A stretch of DNA of 64,000 nt from an uncultured Senegalimassilia sp. (GCF_902464545.1 NZ_CABQJR010000007.1:1-64000); one strand, 5' to 3'; numbered from the stretch's first letter, positions 26,025 to 34,550 are shown. Program-made: numbers and translations. Notes: generated by a model not told the origin, from the sequence alone.

Positions 26025-26213
26025 CTTAGTAGGTTTCCTTTCGGGTTCGGTAAATCGTGAGACGGCGGGAGTCGAGGTGCCGTGGACGCAGCACATCTGG
26101 GCGCTTCGACGCGCGGCCTGTCGTGTTAGGGCCCTGAACGACTCGCGGCGCATCCGGCCGCGTCGGCGTTCGTCGCGCCGCGGGATGCAGGGTGTCTGCG
26201 AATCGTTTGGGAA

Positions 26214-26253
26214 GGCGGGCGCGGCGGGGCATCTCGGCCGCGCCGCGCCCGCC
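26214..26253 (-). terminator. Intercistronic hairpin between panB and panC
   Basis: A 13-bp GC stem (26214-26226 with 26241-26253) starts 8 bases after the panB stop on the minus strand. There is no T-run, so it is more likely an attenuating or mRNA-protecting hairpin within the operon. The remaining ~190 bases before panC show no gene. Confidence 0.45.
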
Positions 26254-26261
26254 GGTTATGG

Positions 26262-27089
26262 CTAGTACAGCTTCTCGAGCACTTCGTCGTCGATCTTGAA
26301 CGTGTGCTCGGCGGAGGGGAAGGAACCCTCGCGCACCTCGCTGATGTAGCTGGCGAAGCCGTCGCGCATGGCCTCGCCCACGTTTGCGAAGCGCTTGACG
26401 AACTTCGGGCAGAAGTCGCTGAACATGCCCAGCATGTCCTGGTAGACGAGGATCTGGCCGTCGCAGCCGGCGCCGGCGCCGATGCCGATGGTGGGGACGC
26501 CCACTTCCTTGGTGACCAGGGCGGCAAGCTTGGCGGGCACGGCCTCGAGCACGATGGCGAACGCGCCGGCGGCCTCGAGCGCCTTCGCGTCGGAAATCAG
26601 CTTGCGGGCAGCTGCCTCGCTTTTGCCCTGCACCTTGAAGCCGCCGAACGCGTTGATGGACTGCGGCGTCAGGCCCAGGTGCCCCATGACGGGGATGCCG
26701 GCGGCCACCATGGCGGCAACCTGCGGGCACACCTCTTCGCCGCCTTCCAGCTTCACGCAGTTCGCGCGGCCTTCCTTGAGCAGGCGGCCGGCGTTGCGAA
26801 CGGCGTCGGGCACGCTGACCTCGTAGGACAGAAACGGCATGTCGCAGACGATCAGCGCGTTCTTGGCGCCGCGGGCGACGGCGGCGCTGTGGTGGATCAT
26901 GTCCTCAACGGTCACGGACAGGGTGTCCTCGTAACCGAGCACCACGTTGCCCAGCGAGTCGCCGATGAGGATGCCGTCGATGCCGGCCTCGTCCTCGAGC
27001 TTGGCGGTGGAATAGTCATAGGCCGTGAGCATGGCGAGCTTGCGGCCCTCGGCCTTGGCCTGGGCGAACGTTGCCACGGTGTTCTTCAT
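26262..27089 (-). CDS. panB: 3-methyl-2-oxobutanoate hydroxymethyltransferase
   Basis: A 275-residue enzyme making ketopantoate from alpha-ketoisovalerate with methylene-THF. Family patterns: MLTAYDYSTAKLEDEAGIDGILIGDSLGNVV (split by two metal-binding acidic residues), the CVKLEGG motif and GHLGLTPQS, then IGIGAGAGCDGQILVYQDMLG. Length is typical. It lies 18 bp downstream of the DUF2520 gene on the same strand, indicating one operon. Confidence 0.95.
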   Translation of the reverse strand: MKNTVATFAQAKAEGRKLAMLTAYDYSTAKLEDEAGIDGILIGDSLGNVVLGYEDTLSVTVEDMIHHSAAVARGAKNALIVCDMPFLSYEVSVPDAVRNAGRLLKEGRANCVKLEGGEEVCPQVAAMVAAGIPVMGHLGLTPQSINAFGGFKVQGKSEAAARKLISDAKALEAAGAFAIVLEAVPAKLAALVTKEVGVPTIGIGAGAGCDGQILVYQDMLGMFSDFCPKFVKRFANVGEAMRDGFASYISEVREGSFPSAEHTFKIDDEVLEKLY

Positions 27090-27107
27090 GGGTCTTTCTC
27101 CTTCGCT

Positions 27108-28040
27108 TTACCTGCGGGTTTGTGCTGATTCCAGCAGATTCCTCATCGGGGCGTGATCGCGCTCGGGGTGGCGCCGCGCAGCAAGTTCGCAAACGGAAAG
27201 CGACAGCGTGGCGTAGGTTTCGCGCGCCTGCCCGTCCAATGCGGCCAGATGCTTGCGCACCGTTTCAAGGTCGTTGCGCTCGATAGGGCCGGACAGGGCG
27301 TTTTGCGGGCCCTTTTGCGCGATGGCGGCGCAATTGCCGGTGAACAGGGGGCCGGCTGCCTGCAGGGCCTGCTCGGGCGTGAACCCGCAGCCCTCCAAGA
27401 TGCCCAACCCCTCGGAGGCAAGGCCGCACACCAGATTGCTCAGGAACACCGCCGCGGCGTGGTAGCGCACCTTTGCGTCGGCCGCGATGGTGCAGTGCGG
27501 ATTGCCCGCCGCATCCAGCAGCGCGCCCGCCGCGTCGACCGCGGCCTGGTCGCCTTCAAGCGTGAAGAACATGCCGGCAAGGCGATCGGGCGCATCGGCG
27601 CTGGTCGGGACGTCGGGCACGGCGCACAGCGGGTGAACGCTCGCGCAGGCTGCCCCGGCTTTTCGGCATGCGTCGAGCTCTTCGGAGGTCAGCGCGCCGC
27701 TTGCGTGGCACACCAGTTTTCCGGAAAGGCCGCCTGCCGGCGTGCTCGCCGCGGCGTCGGCCAGCTGGCCTGCCGCTTCGGCGATGGCGCCATCGGGCAC
27801 GGTTATGAAGATGAGGTCCGTGGAATCAAGAAGCGCTTGCAGCGAGGAAAAGGAAACGGAATGCGTGCACTGCGATGCCCAAAGCGCCGCCTTTTGCGTG
27901 CGGCTTGCATAGCCTGAGACCTTCGAACCGTGTTCGAACAGATGCGTTCCCAGGGCGAACCCGATTTTGCCGGCTCCCACGAACCCCACGCGCAAGCGCG
28001 CGTCACGTTCTGCGGGGCACGAACCAACCGATGCGGTCAC
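27108..28040 (-). CDS. Rossmann-like/DUF2520 oxidoreductase, candidate ketopantoate reductase (PanG type)
   Basis: A 310-residue protein. An N-terminal NAD(P)-binding fold starts LRVGFVGAGKIGFALG, then comes LIFITVPDGAIAEAAGQL, and a DUF2520 helical domain contains RYHAAAVFLSNLVCGLASE. It heads the panB-panC-panD operon, and no canonical PanE is seen. Ketopantoate reduction is the one pantothenate step otherwise missing here. From memory, a third ketopantoate reductase class, PanG, was described in Francisella and relatives with a fold of this sort. The assignment is inference from context and domain layout. The start is GTG at 28040. Confidence 0.65.
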   Translation of the reverse strand: MTASVGSCPAERDARLRVGFVGAGKIGFALGTHLFEHGSKVSGYASRTQKAALWASQCTHSVSFSSLQALLDSTDLIFITVPDGAIAEAAGQLADAAASTPAGGLSGKLVCHASGALTSEELDACRKAGAACASVHPLCAVPDVPTSADAPDRLAGMFFTLEGDQAAVDAAGALLDAAGNPHCTIAADAKVRYHAAAVFLSNLVCGLASEGLGILEGCGFTPEQALQAAGPLFTGNCAAIAQKGPQNALSGPIERNDLETVRKHLAALDGQARETYATLSLSVCELAARRHPERDHAPMRNLLESAQTRR

Positions 28041-28120
28041 GTCAGTGCCTTTCGTTTCTTTGCTGCGAGGCTGGATGCCTGGACTTGTTCCGGGTCACCC
28101 GCGCTCCTTTACGAGGGGGC

Positions 28121-28150
28121 AGTATACGCCGTGGCGAAGCGCCGATGCAA
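28121..28150 (-). promoter_or_regulatory. Candidate promoter of the pantothenate operon
   Basis: On the minus strand, TTGCAT (28145-28150), an 18-base spacer and TATACT (28121-28126). It would start RNA about 85-90 bases before the DUF2520 gene. Confidence 0.55.
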
Positions 28151-28231
28151 GCATCGTGGGCATTCGATTCCGAATCCAAATGAAAGGCACGCAAACGCAT
28201 GAAGTTGGACTATAGTTCGGGTTGTATTCAA

Positions 28232-28263
28232 CCGAGAATAGCTTGCCGAAGGCAAGCTCTCGG
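28232..28263 (+). promoter_or_regulatory. Hairpin in moeA upstream region
   Basis: CCGAGA and AGCTTGCC (28232-28247) pair with GGCAAGCT and CTCGG (28251-28263) around a GAA loop. It lies about 118 bases before the MoeA start and may be part of its leader. No other gene is seen in 28041-28380. Confidence 0.4.
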
Positions 28264-28380
28264 CGTAGGCAGGTGACGCGCGCTGCGTCTCGTCGTCATC
28301 CGGGCGGTCGGGTGCCGGGTGGCGGGTTGCGTGCGCGCAATGTGCCGGCTTCGCGCTGAGCATCAGGGAAAGAGGCGGCC

Positions 28381-29775
28381 ATGAGGGACCATTCGCAACA
28401 TATACAGCTGTCGCGCGAGGAGGCGGTTGCGGCGACGTTGGCGGCGTTGGACGCGCTGCCGGAGGGTTTCGGCTGGCGCGGCGTGCAGGCGCAGGCAAAA
28501 GGCGCCGATGCCGGGAAATTCCATGCGCGTGAGGTTGCGCGCAAGCTGGTGGAGCGCGTTTCCCTGGCGGAATCGGTAGGGCGCGTGCTGGCGTATGACG
28601 TATGCGCCGTGAACGACATGCCCAGCGCGCTCACCTGCGCCATGGATTCCATCGCGCTGCACTGGTCCGATTTTGCCGACCTGGCAGATGGCGAAGTGCC
28701 CGACACCAGCGCGTGGGTGCGCGGCCGGGACTGGGAGTTCGCCAACACCGGTGTTGCCATGCCGGAAGGGTTCGACACGGCCATCGTCATCGAGCATGCG
28801 CAGGTTTCCGCAGATGAGCAGCATGTGGCCATCGACGCGGCGCCGTCGAAGCCCGGCGCGGGCACGCGTCCGGTGGGCAGCACCATGCGTCGCGGCGACG
28901 TGCTGGGCCGCGCCGGCAAGCTGATCACGCCCGACCTGGCGGCTCGCATGGGTTCGGGCAACAACGGGTCGGTGCCGGTGGTGCGCCGCCCGCGCGTGGC
29001 GTTCATCCCCACGGGCAACGAGCTGGTGGCCCCCGGCGTGCCCTTCGACCCCGAGCGTGCCGCATCCTTCGCCGCCCGCGGGCGCAACTTCGAGACGAAC
29101 AGCGTGCTCGTGAAGGCGAAATGCGAGCAGTGGGGCGGGCGTTTCGTCCCGTTCGATATCGTTCCCGACCGCCGCGACGCCATCGAGGAGGCCATCGCGC
29201 AAGCCGTCGAGCAGGCCGACATCGTGGTGCTCAACGCCGGGTCCTCGAAGGGAAGCGACGACTGGTCTTGCGAGGTCATGGAGCAGATGGGGCAGATGAT
29301 CTGCCATCAGACGAACCACGGCCCGGGGCACCATTCCAGCTTTGCAATCGTCGACGGCACGCCCATTGTGGGCATCTCGGGCCCCAGCGCCGGTGCGTCG
29401 TTCACGCTGAACTTCTACCTGCGTCCGCTCATGCGCGCGTTCTCGGGCCTGGATCCCGAGGTGCCGCGCACGCCCATGGTGCTGGCTGAGGCGTTCCCGG
29501 CGGGTGGGCACGGTCCGAAGGGGCATGGCGGCCCGGTCCGCGGCGAGGACAGGCCCGCGGAGCATCCGGCGCACAAGCCCGGCGAGCCCGAGTTCTTCGG
29601 CATCAAGCTGCTGCGCGCCGAGCATGCCGAGGACGGCACGCTGCGCGCTTGGCCCGTGCCCGGGCGCCCCGGCAGCCCGGAGAGCTTCGAGGCCAACGCC
29701 TATTACATGTTGCCCAACGGTCCGGGCATCGAGGCCCCCAAGCCCGGCGATGTGATCTGGGCAGAGTGGAGGTAG
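28381..29775 (+). CDS. MoeA-type molybdopterin molybdotransferase
   Basis: A 464-residue protein of the MoeA family, which inserts molybdate (or tungstate) into adenylylated molybdopterin. Visible hallmarks are the N-terminal RVSLAESVGRVLAYDV, the substrate region DMPSALTCAMDSIAL, the MPT-binding domain VAFIPTGNELV, and NAGSSKGSDDWS followed by GISGPSAGASF. It is longer than E. coli MoeA (about 410) through a Pro/Gly-rich insertion near residues 375-400. In anaerobes, several MoeA paralogues serve different Mo/W or selenium enzymes, so no suffix is given. Confidence 0.8.
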   Translation: MRDHSQHIQLSREEAVAATLAALDALPEGFGWRGVQAQAKGADAGKFHAREVARKLVERVSLAESVGRVLAYDVCAVNDMPSALTCAMDSIALHWSDFADLADGEVPDTSAWVRGRDWEFANTGVAMPEGFDTAIVIEHAQVSADEQHVAIDAAPSKPGAGTRPVGSTMRRGDVLGRAGKLITPDLAARMGSGNNGSVPVVRRPRVAFIPTGNELVAPGVPFDPERAASFAARGRNFETNSVLVKAKCEQWGGRFVPFDIVPDRRDAIEEAIAQAVEQADIVVLNAGSSKGSDDWSCEVMEQMGQMICHQTNHGPGHHSSFAIVDGTPIVGISGPSAGASFTLNFYLRPLMRAFSGLDPEVPRTPMVLAEAFPAGGHGPKGHGGPVRGEDRPAEHPAHKPGEPEFFGIKLLRAEHAEDGTLRAWPVPGRPGSPESFEANAYYMLPNGPGIEAPKPGDVIWAEWR

Positions 29776-29866
29776 AGGCCGGCAACTAGCAACCTGAGCA
29801 GCGGGCGGCCACGCATGGCGTGTGGCCGCCCGCGCATGTAAGAGCGAAAATACGTTCTGCTTTCGC

Positions 29867-29896
29867 TTGCACGAACATCTGTGCGTGTGCTAGAAT
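29867..29896 (+). promoter_or_regulatory. Near-consensus promoter (RNA copy 2)
   Basis: TTGCAC (29867-29872), an 18-base spacer and TAGAAT (29891-29896). An inverted repeat AGCGAAA (29843-29849)/TTTCGCT (29861-29867) ends at the -35, a candidate operator. RNA would start near 29903-29907. Confidence 0.7.
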
Positions 29897-29901
29897 CCTT
29901 G

Positions 29902-30020
29902 CATCACATGAGCCAGTGCAGATGCTTTCCCCTTCGGGCGTTGTGCCTGCGGGAATGTCGTGGCCGGCATCCGTTTCCGGGATGCCCTTTCCTCTTCTGT
30001 AAGATCCTCGAAACCACGGA
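29902..30020 (+). ncRNA. Conserved structured RNA/leader, copy 2 (upstream of toxin/antitoxin pair)
   Basis: It repeats the layout of copy 1. ATGAGCCAGT (29908-29917) directly abuts P1, here GCAGA (29918-29922) with TCTGT (29996-30000). TGCT follows on the 5' side. Then comes a larger P2 (TTCCC 29927-29931 with GGGAA 29951-29955) and P3 (GGCATCC 29966-29972 with GGATGCC 29980-29986). AAGATCCTC (30001-30009) follows P1, then CACGG (30014-30018). P1 and P3 differ from copy 1 at most positions yet remain paired, which argues for selection on structure. Between it and the toxin start a second weak promoter (TAGAAT at 30052-30057) may exist. Confidence 0.65.
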
Positions 30021-30084
30021 ATGCAACGATAGTTTTCGCAGGTAAAGCCTGTTAGAATATCGTTGTACGAAATTCGAGGAATTA

Positions 30085-30351
30085 ATGGATGACGTACAGA
30101 TAGATGCGCATGCTTTCAAGCATGGCGTCACAAGCGATGAGATCTTGCAAGTATGGAACAGCATCGTGGCCATGAGACTCAGAACGGCACCATGCGAGGA
30201 AACGATCGTCGCAATCGGCCTTTCGGCAAAGGGCGAGGCCATCGAATTGGTTGCCTCGCTGAAATGGCAAGGTGTCCTTGTCTATCATGCGATGAAGCCG
30301 CCTACTGAAAAGGTCTTAAAGGAACTGGGGCTTGTAAGGAGGAAGCGATGA
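30085..30351 (+). CDS. Putative toxin of a toxin/antitoxin pair (BrnT/RelE-like)
   Basis: An 88-residue protein with the pattern AHAFKHGVTSDEILQVW, then IVAIGLSAKGEAIELVA and VLVYHAMKPPTEKVLKEL. This layout (KHGV helix, G-rich strand, YHAM strand) is that of small actinobacterial toxin-like proteins related to the BrnT/RelE fold. Its stop codon overlaps the ATG of the next gene (ATGA), typical of toxin-first modules. A homologous but broken copy lies at 53751-53975. GAGGA precedes the ATG. Toxicity is inferred from context only. Confidence 0.6.
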   Translation: MDDVQIDAHAFKHGVTSDEILQVWNSIVAMRLRTAPCEETIVAIGLSAKGEAIELVASLKWQGVLVYHAMKPPTEKVLKELGLVRRKR

Positions 30352-30656
30352 CGGTGGTAACTGCTGAAGAAGTTGAAAAGCGGTTCGGATACACTCCTGA
30401 ACAACTCGACAAGATGGAAGCTGATGCAACGGCGGGCGTTTTCCATGGCGAGCCCAGCGGTCCTGTTGTATATGCGCCGGGTTACGGTCCCGGCCGCCCT
30501 CTTATGTTCGATGAGGAAATGAAGCAGGTGGGGTTTAAGGAGCCGGTGAATAAAATCCTGCTCATTGATATTCGTGCGGCGCAGCTGGGAATGAAGCGGT
30601 CGGAATATCTTCGCCATCTGGTAGATGAGGACTTGAAGCTTGCTGGCATCGCGTAG
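30348..30656 (+). CDS. Putative ribbon-helix-helix antitoxin
   Basis: A 102-residue partner overlapping the toxin gene by 4 bp. The C-terminal part (about residues 65-100: PVNKILLIDIRAAQLGMKRS, then EYLRHLVDEDLK) looks like a ribbon-helix-helix DNA-binding unit. The N-terminal part contains EEVEKRFGYTPEQLDKMEAD and a glycine-rich middle. Its layout parallels the larger antitoxin-like protein at 53978-54577. Such antitoxins normally neutralise the toxin and repress their own promoter, here possibly the dyads around 29843-29896. Confidence 0.6.
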   Translation: MTVVTAEEVEKRFGYTPEQLDKMEADATAGVFHGEPSGPVVYAPGYGPGRPLMFDEEMKQVGFKEPVNKILLIDIRAAQLGMKRSEYLRHLVDEDLKLAGIA

Positions 30657-30801
30657 CGGTCAGCGTCGCGATGGGGCTGGGTTCCGTGTCTATCGAATCG
30701 CTGTCGCCTGAGGGTTCGCGGCCTGATGGGCGGGCTTGTTTGCTATCATAGCCAAGTTAACGGTCTAACCGCTTTCAGCGTGCGTGGAGCTGGGTTGCGC
30801 C

Positions 30802-30918
30802 GGCTTTCCCGGCGTGTCCGCGGGTGTCGCCATCGTGTCGGCTTCCCCCGGGCGCGTCCGCAAGTGTCGCGATTGCGGTGGCTTCCCCGGGCGCGTCCGC
30901 AGGCGTCGCGATTGCGGT
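30802..30918. repeat. Tandem repeat, 38-40 bp x 3
   Basis: Units start at 30802, 30840 and 30880 with GGCTTCCCCGGGCGCGTCC-like sequence and end GTCGCGATTGCGGT. The last two are nearly identical and the first is diverged. It lies in the 340-bp stretch between the antitoxin and gatC, which otherwise holds no gene I can support; a -10-like TATCAT near 30743 could belong to gatC. Confidence 0.75.
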
Positions 30919-30999
30919 GGCGGCAATCGGATGTGGGGTGGTCGTCGTTTTGCAGCGTAGCCGCTAACACGTGCGTTGGAATCGAAAGGAAAGAAACCA

Positions 31000-31311
31000 A
31001 TGACCCAATACCTTACCGAGCGCGAGGTCCGCGGAATCGCGGAATACGCGCGCATCGGCCTTTCCGGGGAGGAGCTCTCCGAGATGACGGTCGATCTGAA
31101 CAACATCATTGAAACGCTGCAGTCCATCAAGCAGCTGGACCTCGAGGGCGTGGAGCCTACGTTCCATCCCATCGGAAGCCTGTCCAACGTCATGCGCGAG
31201 GACGTGGAAACCGAATCGTTCACGCAGCAGGTTGCGCTTGAGAACGCGCCGAAGCAGCAGGACGGCAGCTTCTTGATCCCGTCCATCCTGGGCGAAGGGG
31301 GCGATGCGTAA
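31000..31311 (+). CDS. gatC: Asp/Glu-tRNA amidotransferase subunit C
   Basis: A 103-residue GatC subunit that stabilises the GatA-GatB amidotransferase. Family pattern: LTEREVRGIAEYARIGLSGEE, then LNNIIETLQSIKQLDLEGVEP and the REDV...N..P..... ending. The start at 31000 is chosen for GAAAGGAAAG upstream. An alternative start eight codons earlier lacks a site. Its stop overlaps the gatA start (TAATG). Confidence 0.92.
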   Translation: MTQYLTEREVRGIAEYARIGLSGEELSEMTVDLNNIIETLQSIKQLDLEGVEPTFHPIGSLSNVMREDVETESFTQQVALENAPKQQDGSFLIPSILGEGGDA

Positions 31312-32798
31312 TGGCCATCTCCGATATGGGCATCGCGCAGATCCGCGAGGGTCTGGCGTCCAAGCAGTTCACCGCCTGCGAGGTCGCGCAGGCAAGCCTC
31401 GACCGCATCGCGCAGGCCGATTCTCAGGTGCATGCGTTCCTGGAGGTCACCTCCGAGGCCGCCATGGCCGCCGCGCAGCGCGTTGATCAGGCAATCGCCG
31501 ACGGCACGTTCGATACGCTCGGCCCGCTGGCCGGCGTGCCGGTGGCGTTCAAGGACAACATGAACATGACGGGCACGCACACCACCTGCTCCTCCCGCAT
31601 GCTGGAAAACTACGTGTCCCCGTACACCGCAACGTGCGTGCAGCGCATCATCGACGCCGGTGGTCTGCCGCTGGGCAAGCTGAACATGGACGAGTTCGCG
31701 TTCGGTTCCACCACCGAGTCCTCCGCGTTCGGCCCCACGCGCAACCCGTGGGATCTGGGTCGTGTTCCGGGCGGCAGCTCGGGCGGCTCTGCGGCGGCGG
31801 TCGCCGCGGGCATGGCGTGCGTCACGCTGGGCTCCGACACGGGCGGCTCCATCCGCCAGCCCGCCAGCTTCTGCGGCATCGTGGGCGTGAAGCCCACGTA
31901 CGGCACGGTCAGCCGTTACGGCGTCGTGGCCTTCGGCAGTTCGCTCGACCAGGTCGGCCCGTTCGCCCGCAGCGTCGAGGACGCCGCTGCCGCGATGGAC
32001 GCCCTGTGCGGCCATGACCCCCTGGACTGCACGTCGCAGGACGTGAAGGCCGGTTTCCGCGCCGCATGCCAGCAAGACGTTGCAGGCATGCGCATCGGCG
32101 TGGTCCGCAGCTTCATGGGCGCTAAGGGCCTGTCCTCCGAGGTTTCGGAGCGCGTGTCCGAGGCCGCTGCCAAGCTCGAGGCTGCCGGCGCCACCATCGT
32201 CGAGGTCGACCTGCCGCATATCGATGCCGCCATCAGCGCCTACTACGTGTTGGGTCCGTGCGAGGCGTTCTCCAACCTGGCCCGCTTCGACAGCGTGCGC
32301 TACGGCTACTGCGAGGAAGGCCACAAGGACCTGGGCAGCCAGTACGAGGCAAGCCGAGCCCATGGTTTCGGCGAAGAGGCGAAGCGCCGCATCATGCTGG
32401 GCAGCTACCTGCTTTCCGCCGGCGTGTACGAGCAGTACTACTATCCGGCCCAGCAGGTCCGTACGCTCATCACGCAGGACTACCGCAACGCCTACGAGCA
32501 GTGCGACGTCATCTTGGCGCCCACGGCCCCGGCTACGGCGTTCAAGTTCGGTGAGATCGCCGATCCGGCAACCATGTACCTGTCCGACGTGTTCACCATC
32601 TCCATCAACATCGCCGGCAACGGCGGCATGAGCGTGCCGTGCGGTTTGGGTGCGCAAAGCGGCATGCCCGTGGGCGTGCAGCTGATCGCCCCGCAGTTCA
32701 AGGACGAGAACATGTTCCGCGCCGCCATGGCGCTCGAGGCCGCCTACGGCAAGGCCCCCGTGGCCCCGAACTTCGCCGACGGGAAGGTGATTGAGTAA
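31311..32798 (+). CDS. gatA: Asp-tRNA(Asn)/Glu-tRNA(Gln) amidotransferase subunit A
   Basis: A 495-residue amidase releasing ammonia from glutamine for tRNA amidation. The amidase signature is GRVPGGSSGGSAAAVAAG, with the Ser-cis-Ser-Lys triad: Lys in VAFKDNMN (about residue 81), the cis-Ser in the GGSSGGS loop and the nucleophile Ser in DTGGSIRQPASFCG. Translation is coupled to gatC and gatB (TAATG overlap on both sides). A GatCAB complex implies that Gln- or Asn-tRNA is made by the indirect route. Confidence 0.95.
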   Translation: MAISDMGIAQIREGLASKQFTACEVAQASLDRIAQADSQVHAFLEVTSEAAMAAAQRVDQAIADGTFDTLGPLAGVPVAFKDNMNMTGTHTTCSSRMLENYVSPYTATCVQRIIDAGGLPLGKLNMDEFAFGSTTESSAFGPTRNPWDLGRVPGGSSGGSAAAVAAGMACVTLGSDTGGSIRQPASFCGIVGVKPTYGTVSRYGVVAFGSSLDQVGPFARSVEDAAAAMDALCGHDPLDCTSQDVKAGFRAACQQDVAGMRIGVVRSFMGAKGLSSEVSERVSEAAAKLEAAGATIVEVDLPHIDAAISAYYVLGPCEAFSNLARFDSVRYGYCEEGHKDLGSQYEASRAHGFGEEAKRRIMLGSYLLSAGVYEQYYYPAQQVRTLITQDYRNAYEQCDVILAPTAPATAFKFGEIADPATMYLSDVFTISINIAGNGGMSVPCGLGAQSGMPVGVQLIAPQFKDENMFRAAMALEAAYGKAPVAPNFADGKVIE

Positions 32799-34375
32799 TG
32801 CGTAAGCTTGAAGAAGTCCTCAAGGATTGGGAGGCGGTCATCGGCTTGGAGATCCACGCCGAGCTGACCACGTTGAACACGAAGATGTTCTGCGGCTGCA
32901 AGCTTGAGTTCGGCGCCGATCCGAACACGCACACCTGCCCGGTGTGCCTGGGTCTTCCGGGTGCTCTGCCCGTGCCGAACAAGGCTGCTATCGAGTCCAT
33001 CGTGCTTGCCGGCCTGGCCACGAACTGCGATATCGAGAAGCACAGCATGTTCTACCGTAAGAACTACATGTACCCCGACATGGCTAAGAACTTCCAGACC
33101 ACGCAGGGTCCGGTCGCGTTCTGCATGCGCGGACATCTCGATCTGGATGTCGACGGTCCGGCAGCCAAGGAGCGCGGCGATATCGCCGGCCTGAAGCCGG
33201 GCGAGACCTGCGAGAACGTCACCGTCACCGATTCCGGCTACACGGCGCACGTTGGCATCACGCGCATCCATATGGAGGAAGACGCCGGCAAGATGATCCA
33301 CATCGGTGGCGACGAGGGCCGTATCGCGGGCGCCACGCATTCGCTGGTGGACTACAACCGCGCCGGCACGCCGCTCATCGAGTTGGTCACCGAGCCCGAC
33401 CTGCGCACGCCTGAGGAGGCGCGCCTGTTCATGCAGAAGCTGCGTCAGATCTATCTGGCCATCGGCATCTCCGACTGCTCCATGGAGGAAGGCTCCATGC
33501 GCTGCGACGGCAACGTCAGCCTGCGTCGCCGCGGCTCCACGAAGCTGGGCGTGAAGACCGAGCTGAAGAACATGAACTCCTTCAAGAACCTGCACGATGG
33601 CTTGGCCTATGAGATCTGCCGTCAGGCCGAGGTTCTGGAAGAGGGCGGTCAGATCTATCAGGAGACCCGCCATTGGGACCCCACCATGAAGCACACCATC
33701 GTCATGCGCGTGAAGGAAACCGCTGACGACTACCGCCTGTTCCCCGAGCCCGACTTGGCGCCCTACGACCTTTCCGACGAGTTCATCGAAGGCGTCCGCG
33801 TCAAGCTGCCCGAGCTGCCCGACCAGAAGGCCGCCCGCTTCGCCGATGAGTTCGGCCTGTCCGCCTACGATGCTCGCCATCTGGTTGATCATCGCGCTAC
33901 GGCCGATTTCTTCGAGGCGTGCATGGAGGTTGCGGGCAAGGATGCCGCCAAGCTGGCGAAGCCTGTTGCCAACCTGACCATCAACGACGTCACCGCATGG
34001 CTCAACGCCAGCGAGGATGCTGACCTTGCGCAAAGCCCGCTCACGCCCGCCCGTGCGGTGGAGCTGGTGAAGCTGCTCGCCGAGGACGCCATCTCGTCCA
34101 AGCAGGCCAAGCAAGTGTTTTCCGCCATCATGGACGAGGACAAGGATCCCTCGGCCATCGTCGAGGAGCGCGGCATGAAGCAGGTGTCGGACACCGGCGC
34201 CATCGAGGCCGTTGTGGATGCCATCATCGCGGCGAACCCCGACGAGGTTGCCCGCTACAAGGAAGGCAATACGAAGGTCATCGGGTTCTTCGTGGGTCAG
34301 TGCATGAAGGAGATGCGCGGCCAGGGCAATCCGAAGATCATCAACCAGCTGTTGGCGAAGAAGCTGGCAGAATAG
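32798..34375 (+). CDS. gatB: Asp-tRNA(Asn)/Glu-tRNA(Gln) amidotransferase subunit B
   Basis: A 525-residue subunit that activates the mischarged tRNA and binds its elbow. Landmarks: VIGLEIHAELTT, the zinc-site cysteines in MFCGCKLEFG and HTCPVCLGLPG, the kinase region FYRKNYMYPDM and SFKNLHDGLAYEICRQ, and a C-terminal YqeY-like helical tail ending INQLLAKKLAE. Slightly longer than the usual ~480-500 residues. It is followed by a hairpin. Confidence 0.95.
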   Translation: MRKLEEVLKDWEAVIGLEIHAELTTLNTKMFCGCKLEFGADPNTHTCPVCLGLPGALPVPNKAAIESIVLAGLATNCDIEKHSMFYRKNYMYPDMAKNFQTTQGPVAFCMRGHLDLDVDGPAAKERGDIAGLKPGETCENVTVTDSGYTAHVGITRIHMEEDAGKMIHIGGDEGRIAGATHSLVDYNRAGTPLIELVTEPDLRTPEEARLFMQKLRQIYLAIGISDCSMEEGSMRCDGNVSLRRRGSTKLGVKTELKNMNSFKNLHDGLAYEICRQAEVLEEGGQIYQETRHWDPTMKHTIVMRVKETADDYRLFPEPDLAPYDLSDEFIEGVRVKLPELPDQKAARFADEFGLSAYDARHLVDHRATADFFEACMEVAGKDAAKLAKPVANLTINDVTAWLNASEDADLAQSPLTPARAVELVKLLAEDAISSKQAKQVFSAIMDEDKDPSAIVEERGMKQVSDTGAIEAVVDAIIAANPDEVARYKEGNTKVIGFFVGQCMKEMRGQGNPKIINQLLAKKLAE

Positions 34376-34400
34376 CGTAAACGCAATCGCAAACGTAAAC

Positions 34401-34424
34401 GAGGGGCCGCTGATGAGCGGCTCC
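34401..34424 (+). terminator. Hairpin after gatB
   Basis: GAGGGGCCGCT and AGCGGCTCCTC form an 11-bp stem with one G-U pair and a 2-base loop, 26 bp after the gatB stop. There is no T-run. Confidence 0.55.
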
Positions 34425-34550
34425 TCGTGCGTTATAGGACGTGCAAGCAATGCGAGCGATGATGCGCGTGGGTCGATTCGGAGTAAGTGAATCGACTCAC
34501 ACAGACATGGTCAGAGTGTACCGTTGGCAGTTGCGGCGCGCGGTTTGAGC

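Noticed and set aside
28141..28200. tRNA-like GATTC-type loop upstream of moeA
   Set aside because: A CATTCGATTCCGAATCC stretch resembles a T-arm, but no acceptor, D or anticodon arms can be folded around it.
30802..30918. CRISPR array
   Set aside because: Units are contiguous with no unique spacers and no cas genes nearby; it is a simple tandem repeat.
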